DNA of 64,000 nt, from contig CM077151.1 in assembly GCA_039583875.1 (NCBI GenBank), forward strand, positions 109,882,609-109,946,608, read 5' to 3'. The stretch comes from Platanthera guangdongensis (taxonomy: Eukaryota > Streptophyta > Magnoliopsida > Asparagales > Orchidaceae). Below, one piece after another: positions 58,701 to 64,000 of the stretch. The translations under genes and the position numbers were made by a program. The notes below the pieces were generated by a model that saw only the letters and a list, made by a program, of their open reading frames with translations, was not told where the DNA came from and made no database searches. The stretch's first letter is position 1, and the number at the start of each line of letters is the position of its first letter.

Positions 58701-60335
58701 TGGACTTTAGTTTTCTGAGGCAGATCAGAATTCTTCCTGGCAACCTCTACAACTCCCTTTCCCTTGTCAGAAATGAACTTGATAGGGGTTGTTAGAACAA
58801 TAGGTTGGCTGGATGAGGCACCCAAGCCCAGTGTACTGTTGAATCTTGAGTTCACTGTGCTTGTGATGTCCATCAACTTGATGCTTCTCCCATTGAGAGA
58901 TTCTTCAAGCTTCTTGGCCTCAAAGAGCTCACTCTTCAGTGAAGCTATCTGTTCCCTATAGTTCTCCAACTCCTGAGAGAGTTTGAGGTTTTCTGATTTT
59001 AAATCACTTTGTTCAGATAATTGATTTCTGAGAGAGATGATCTCTTTCTCAGACTTTAGCAGATCTAAACATAGTGCTTTAAATTCAAGCTTAAAATCTT
59101 CTGAGGTAAAATCAAAAGAGCTGATTACCTGATCTTCTTCTGGTTGAGTCTCTGAGTCTGACTCTGACTCCTCTTCTTCTGAGCTGTTCTGTGAGGCATT
59201 GATTGCCATCATGCAAAACTCCTTTTCCTCTGCATCATCCTCATCATCACTTGAGCTGGAAGAGGTCTCTGACTCTTCTTCAGTCTCACTCCAGGATTCA
59301 GCAACAAATCCTTTCCTTGTGTGCTTATTTTTGCTGGTGGAAGGTTTGTTGTTTCCATGCCTTTTGGAGTCCTTCTCCTTTCTTCTTTCTTTTCTTTCCC
59401 TTCTGTCCTTGTTCTTATTCTCTGGACAGTCAGGAACTATATGCCCTGGTTTCCTGCAACCAAAGCAGATGATATCTTTGTTATTGCCAATGGACTTGTC
59501 ATACCTTGGCTTGTCTTGCTCCTTGTATGATCTTCTTCTGAGGTCCTTCCTGGCCATCTTATAGAATCTTTTGGCCAATAGGCTGAGAAGTTCATCATTG
59601 CTTGTGGCCTTTTCTTCAGGCAGATCCTCAGCTGCCTTGAATGCAATAGTCTTCTCCTTTCTTGTGGCTGGAGAAGCAGCCTTCTGTTCTTCTTCTCTGT
59701 TCTTGATGAGTAGCTCATAAGATTTGAGCTTTCCCAACAAGGCTTCAGAGGTAATCTCATTTAGGCTTCTGGCATCTTTAATTGGCCAGATTCTTGAATC
59801 CCAAGTGCTGGGGAAGCACATTAGGATCTTGTCATTGAGTTCTGTCAGTGAGATTTCTTTATCTAATGTCCTCAGTTCACTGACAATTAGACTCAATCTA
59901 TTGTACATGTCTCCCACTGACTCAGTTTCTCCCTTCTTGAAGTTCTCATATTGGGAGATGAGATGAGATCTTCTGTCCTTTCTCTCATCAGCTGAGCCAG
60001 AGACAATTTCTGAGAGCTTGTCCCAGATCTCCTTGGCTGAATTACATTCAGCTACCTTCTGAAAAATGTCATCTGACATTGTCTGAGCTAGAATGTTCAT
60101 TGCCTTGGCATCAGCTACTTTCCATCTTTTAATGTCAGCATCTGTTCCTGATGGAGGTGGAACAGCACTTTGTGCTTGTGCTCTCTGGAGGTCTTGGGCA
60201 CACTGTCAAAACAGAATTAAAAATATCTTCGTCAATTGAATTCATGTAGAGTTTAATCCTTGCCTTCCAAAGTGCAAACTTTGATAGATTGCACACTGGA
60301 GGTCTGGTGCTAGCATAATCTTTGTTCTGGGCCAT
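58550..60335 (-). pseudogene. gag: Gag of element G, one frameshift
   Basis: ATG at 60335 (MAQNKDYAS). A one-base shift near 60205 is followed by an open frame 60100-58550, where stop TGA ends it. It has a copia Gag core (AKEIWDKLSEI; SQYENFKKGE; CFPSTWDSRIW), a single zinc knuckle CFGCRKPGHIVPDC with all ligands (about 59430-59471), an acidic Ser/Glu/Asp stretch (about 59300-59130) and a coiled-coil-like region (about 59080-58900). The last 50 residues are an RRS-repeat tail encoded by the palindrome array. Pol lies in a different frame, so Gag-Pol would need a frame change in this tail or there has been an indel there. Confidence 0.85.
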
Positions 60336-60450
60336 GGTTTGTGCAAGCTAACAAAAAAAAAAGGAAACAAAAGAAGGATCTAGTTTGGGATCTTTGGGGT
60401 TCAGGTGTTAGCCTGTACAACCAAACAGATATGGTATGTTTAACCAACCT

Positions 60451-60463
60451 GGCTCTGATACCA
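60451..60463 (-). other. Primer binding site of element G (tRNA-iMet)
   Basis: The complement of GGCTCTGATACCA is TGGTATCAGAGCC, two bases from the 5' LTR. Confidence 0.93.
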
Positions 60464-60465
60464 AT

Positions 60466-62039
60466 TGAAAGGGGAAACTAGATCTGATATACTCTAGAGG
60501 GGGGTGAATAGAGTATATGGTGCTTTTTAAAACACAAAGAAAATCTTTTGCAAGGCTTTACAACAATTGTTGTAATGAATGTGAGCAGGGAAGCAGAAAT
60601 AAAATAAACCACAAAACTAAGCTATGCACAAAAGAATCTAGTCCAGAAACAAAAGAAAAACATGCACAACCAGAAGACACAAGGAAATATAGTGGTTCCC
60701 CAACTTGGGTACATCCACTCTTCTACCACCCTAGGTAGGAATCCACTGCAGGATGAGTTGATCAGGTGTCCTGGGCACCAATGAGCTTTTGATAAGGTGC
60801 TCAAAAACCAAAACAGATTTTTTGATCAGGTGTCTTGCCACCAATGAGCTTTTGACAAGGTGCTCAAAAACCAACTTCAAACTTTTGAAGGGAGTTTGAA
60901 AAACCCTTTACAGAATGGGGGTGAGAGAGTGATGGCAGTCTTCTCTTTCTCAAGCAACTGAGAAGACTATATGGATTCAGTGATGTTGTCAAAGCTCCCC
61001 CTGAGTCCTTGAAGTCTTCAGGAAGATGAGCTTTGCTGAGGGTGATAGGCCTTCAAAGATAGATCTCCAGCAAAGGATGATTTCAGCAAGCTGAAATATT
61101 GAGTGTCTGGAGTCTTGAAGTGATGTTGGCCTTGAACACTTGAGAGCTGAAGAGATCTGAAGATTTGAAAGCTTGATCTCTTGATGAGTGTTCTTCTGAA
61201 TTCTTGTTGACAGAAAATTTTTCAGAGTCTCTGTATATTGAGAGATGTCCTGTTCTTGTCAATCTCTCTTAACTGTCATTGATTCAAAAAAAAACATACT
61301 CTCTTTTATTCTCTGAATCTCAATAAGAAAATTGCTCTGTCAAAGATAGCCGTTGGTCTGAATTAATTACAGCCTTAATTGCATAAAAAGTTCTGAAGGA
61401 AAGTCCACTGATATATTCCTTGAAAAATCCCTTGAAACTTGCTCCAGAATTAAATGAAAACGGCTGGCAGATCTTCTGACTTAAATGCAGAATAACTTCT
61501 ATCTTGATTTGAATTTGAATTCTGAAGATCAACTGAAATCGTCGAACTGAGCTTTGCTATCGTCGAGCTGAGCTCAGCGAACTGGAAAAAGCAAGCAGCA
61601 AAGAAATCGTCGATCTGAGCTCAAAGATCGTCGAACTGAGCTCAGAGATAAAGATCTAGTACAGAGTCAAAATCGTCGACCTGAGCTCAGCGATCGTCGA
61701 ATGGAGTTCGACGATATTGAGAAGTTGAGCTCAGCGATCGTCGACCAGAGCTCGACGATATTGAGAGGCTTGAGCTCAGCGATCGTCGAATGGAGCTCGA
61801 CGATCTGCCAAAGTTGAGCTAGACGATCGTCGACCGGAGTTCGACGAAACGTCGTGCTGAGCTCGACGATTTGGACTTAGTCTCCAGAAAAACTTGGGTC
61901 TTCAGAGCAGCTTTCAAACCTAGACTCCTGATCCCTTAGACTCAATTCTAATTGACCTATAATCTATACAGAAGGTCAAAACATAGAATCCTAGAGACAT
62001 AGTGATCCTGACCCAAATTAGTAATAGGGTGTTCCAACA
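60466..62039 (-). repeat. 5' LTR of element G (1574 bp)
   Basis: Near-identical to 49860-51434; the differences by eye are eight substitutions and one A-run length change. Carries the palindrome array at 61537-61870. Confidence 0.96.
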
Positions 62040-64000
62040 GAAACAACCAAAGAGACTAGACGTTATCCACGCCAGCAAGAGTAACAAAATGGCCTTAAGG
62101 CCTTACAACAAGAGTGAATCCAAACTCAAATAATACATCAGTCCTGAAAGTGCATAAGCACACCTAGTCTACCTCCAGCATGCAAGCCGGTCACCAAGGG
62201 CATCAAAACATACAATGTCATAAAGAGTTGAGCTACAACAAAAAGTTAACACTTAATGAGGCTTAGGCCTTTCTGGCCAACGAGCTAGCTCCTGCTTGCG
62301 ATCCTTGTCCTGTAAAAATTATTAGTAACGTGGGTCAGCAAAGGATGACCTCAAATTGTGTAACAAACACATCTCCTCCCGGCCGCCCCTAACGGACCCC
62401 AGGGTATTCCTCCAACCTGCAATTTAGCACTTTGTATGCAATAATCATAAGCAAGAAAAGAAACTAAGGAAACAGGCTTGGATGTCTCAAACATCATACA
62501 TGTTCTCTATTGTTGAGCATATAATAATAGGGCCTACTATGCAACATGAATGCAACACCCGGGCTTCACCCAAGGCACCCTATAACATATGCATCTAGCA
62601 CAACATCACACCATTTGGGTACTCATCATTTCCCCAATGGCATAAAGCCGCAAACAAAAAGGGGAACCACAATCCCCCAATGGCATACAAGCCGCCATAT
62701 GGAACTCTTGCCAAGGCCCCACCCGCTCACGGTCGCAGACCCGGGCTTCCCGGCAAACTCTGACTTCTCATGTCAGGATTCCGTTCAACACACAAACCGA
62801 TTCTAAGAACCCTTGCTGGACCCCACCCACTCATGGCCTCATTGACCGGGCTTGTCCCATACTCGCCGTTCTCGTCAGTCTCACACAAAGGGGACTAGTC
62901 TCGCTGGGACACTTTCCACACCTGACTTGCACGTCACGGGATAGCCAGCCGACCATGGAGACACAGCCACGCCTTGGCACATCACAAACCAAGACATTTC
63001 CTCCATAATCCCTCATACGTACTGCAGCGTTCCCGCACATCAAGGAAACCATCTACCACTCATGCGGAGCTAACCTTGCTCACCAAGGAAACCATCTACC
63101 GCCAATGAGGAGCTAACCTTGTCCGGTAACAGCCACACATACTCATGCAAGATAATGGGAAGAACATCACAAACAACACGAACATCACAAACGGCCCCTT
63201 GCCGCAGCGGATTTCTACGAATCCTTAAACCTCGTATGCAACATCACCGAGTCGGACTAACGGTCGCGACTACGGCTTCACCCACCATGCCTAATCCACT
63301 AACGGAGCGGATCTCTAATGCAAAAATCATGTCGGGGACGGACTCAATCGACTTGAAGGTTCCTCTTGAACCTTGGCGACCCAAACACCTCTCATTTGAG
63401 TGTTTGGTGCCCAAAAACTAGAAAAGAAAAGATGCTAAAACATGCATCCTAAAACCGAGAGGAGAATTGTCGTTACCTTCCGACTCCTCTTCCTAGCCAT
63501 GGAGAAATAGCTGGATGAACACCTTCGCAACAATCTAGCCTCCACGGATCTGGACTCGGCTCACGATTTGGAGCACCGAAACCTCTCCAACAGCCGGATC
63601 TCTACTTCACCTTCTTCCTTGCTCTCCCCTCTCTCTAGAACTAGAAAGAGAACCACTCAAAATAAATGAGGATTTCTAAGGGTCCAATCCCGTGTATAAC
63701 CTATCAGGAACATCCCCCAGCCGTTGGATCCCAAAATAAAGAAACGAACGGCCTTGATTCGGGCCTGAAATGCTAAAACTGGGTCGAACACGGCCTGCGA
63801 CACGCCCGTGTCCAGGGCCGTGTACCCCATTTGCCGTCAAAATCGACGCGCCTGGAACAACACACGGGCATCCGACACGCCCATGTTCGACCTGACATGC
63901 CAGTGTTCCAACTAACACGGTCGTGTGGTCGGTCGTGTGCCTCCATCGACACAGCCCCGAAAACAACCCGAGACTCACATGGGTACTGGACACGTCCGTT
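62040..64000 (-). repeat. 5' LTR of element F, second segment, to window edge
   Basis: Resumes the F LTR right after G, beginning with the second GAAAC copy. It matches 42153 to about 43627. From about 63517 on it carries the LTR part that the other copy has lost, including an ACACG/CGTGT array (63780-64000). No gene; small ORFs are shadows. Confidence 0.9.
63780..64000. repeat. ACACGCCCGTGT-type palindrome array in the F LTR
   Basis: Repeated GACACGCCCGTGT, GGGCCGTGTA, CACACGGGCA, GACACGCCCATGTTCGA, CACGGTCGTGTGG and CGACACAG motifs at 15-30 bp spacing. It continues to the window edge and is in U3 as read on the minus strand. Confidence 0.75.

Larger units (their letters stand above)
49860..62039 (-). 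mobile_element. Element G: complete young SIRE-type copia retrotransposon (12,180 bp)
   Basis: Both LTRs, primer site, gag, pol, ORF3 and polypurine tract are present on the minus strand. It is flanked by the 5-bp direct repeat GAAAC (49855-49859 and 62040-62044). LTRs of 1575 and 1574 bp differ at about nine places by eye, so this is the most recent insertion in the window. It lies inside the 5' LTR of gypsy F. Confidence 0.96.
42023..64000 (-). mobile_element. Element F: Tekay-type gypsy retrotransposon with nested G, right end outside window
   Basis: 3' LTR 42023-44964; internal region 44965-49724 on the minus strand; 5' LTR 49725-49859 continuing at 62040 to beyond the window, split by copia G. 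LTR edges are TGTAACACCTCC...GGGGCGTTACA on the plus strand. The first 135 bp of the two LTRs differ at about nine places, so F is older than G, as the nesting requires. Confidence 0.92.

Noticed and set aside
59199..59564. 121-codon ORF with a hydrophobic Leu/Phe/Ser-rich stretch resembling a membrane protein
   Set aside because: It is the antisense of the Ser/Glu/Lys-rich Gag of element G; such antisense reads always look hydrophobic.

Overview
This window looks like intergenic heterochromatin from a large flowering-plant genome. I find no host gene I would defend, and no tRNA, rRNA or CRISPR locus. Nearly all 64 kb is LTR retrotransposons inserted into one another. They belong to two lineages. 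One is Ty1/copia of the SIRE/Maximus type: LTRs of about 1.6-2.0 kb, TGTTGG...CA ends, an initiator-tRNA-Met primer site, Gag with zinc knuckles, PR-IN-RT-RH order, and an extra ORF after pol. The other is Ty3/gypsy of the Tekay/Del chromovirus type: PR-RT-RH-IN order, FIDD reverse transcriptase, and a chromodomain-like tail after integrase. The species cannot be named from the sequence.

Layout. Element A (copia, +) runs from before base 1 to 11763. It sits in fragment B (11764 to about 12765), a reversed piece of a C-type LTR. About 12766-18121 is gypsy H (-): an LTR followed by the 3' half of pol. H is cut by gypsy I (-), 18122-31013 and beyond. The right LTR of I is cut by copia C (+), which starts at 31014. 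C carries a solo LTR (E, 33751-35403, target duplication AGAGC) in its gag. Its third ORF is cut at 42023 by gypsy F (-), which runs off the right edge. The 5' LTR of F is cut by copia G (-), 49860-62039, with target duplication GAAAC. The nesting order is therefore H > I > C > F > G, with E also inside C and A inside B. G is the youngest copy; its LTRs differ at only about nine places by eye.

Most coding regions are broken by nonsense codons or frameshifts. The exception is the 1054-codon Pol of G, which keeps all the catalytic motifs I could check.

The most interesting pattern concerns the copia elements. Each family carries its own dense array of short palindromes with a TCGA core: TGTCGACA in A, ACTCGAGT in B and C, TCGACGATCGTCGA-like in G, and GAGAATCAC/GTGATTCTCG around TCGA in solo LTR E. 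In A, C and G the array is present twice in equivalent places: in the LTR and again just before the third ORF, where AT-rich TATA-like sequence follows. This suggests the third ORF has its own promoter built from the same family-specific enhancer units as the LTR. The third ORF itself shares a recognisable core across A, C and G although the rest has diverged. The gypsy LTRs carry other arrays: GC-rich TACCGCC/GGCGGTA in H, ACACG/CGTGT in F, and W-box-like TTGACC clusters in H and I.
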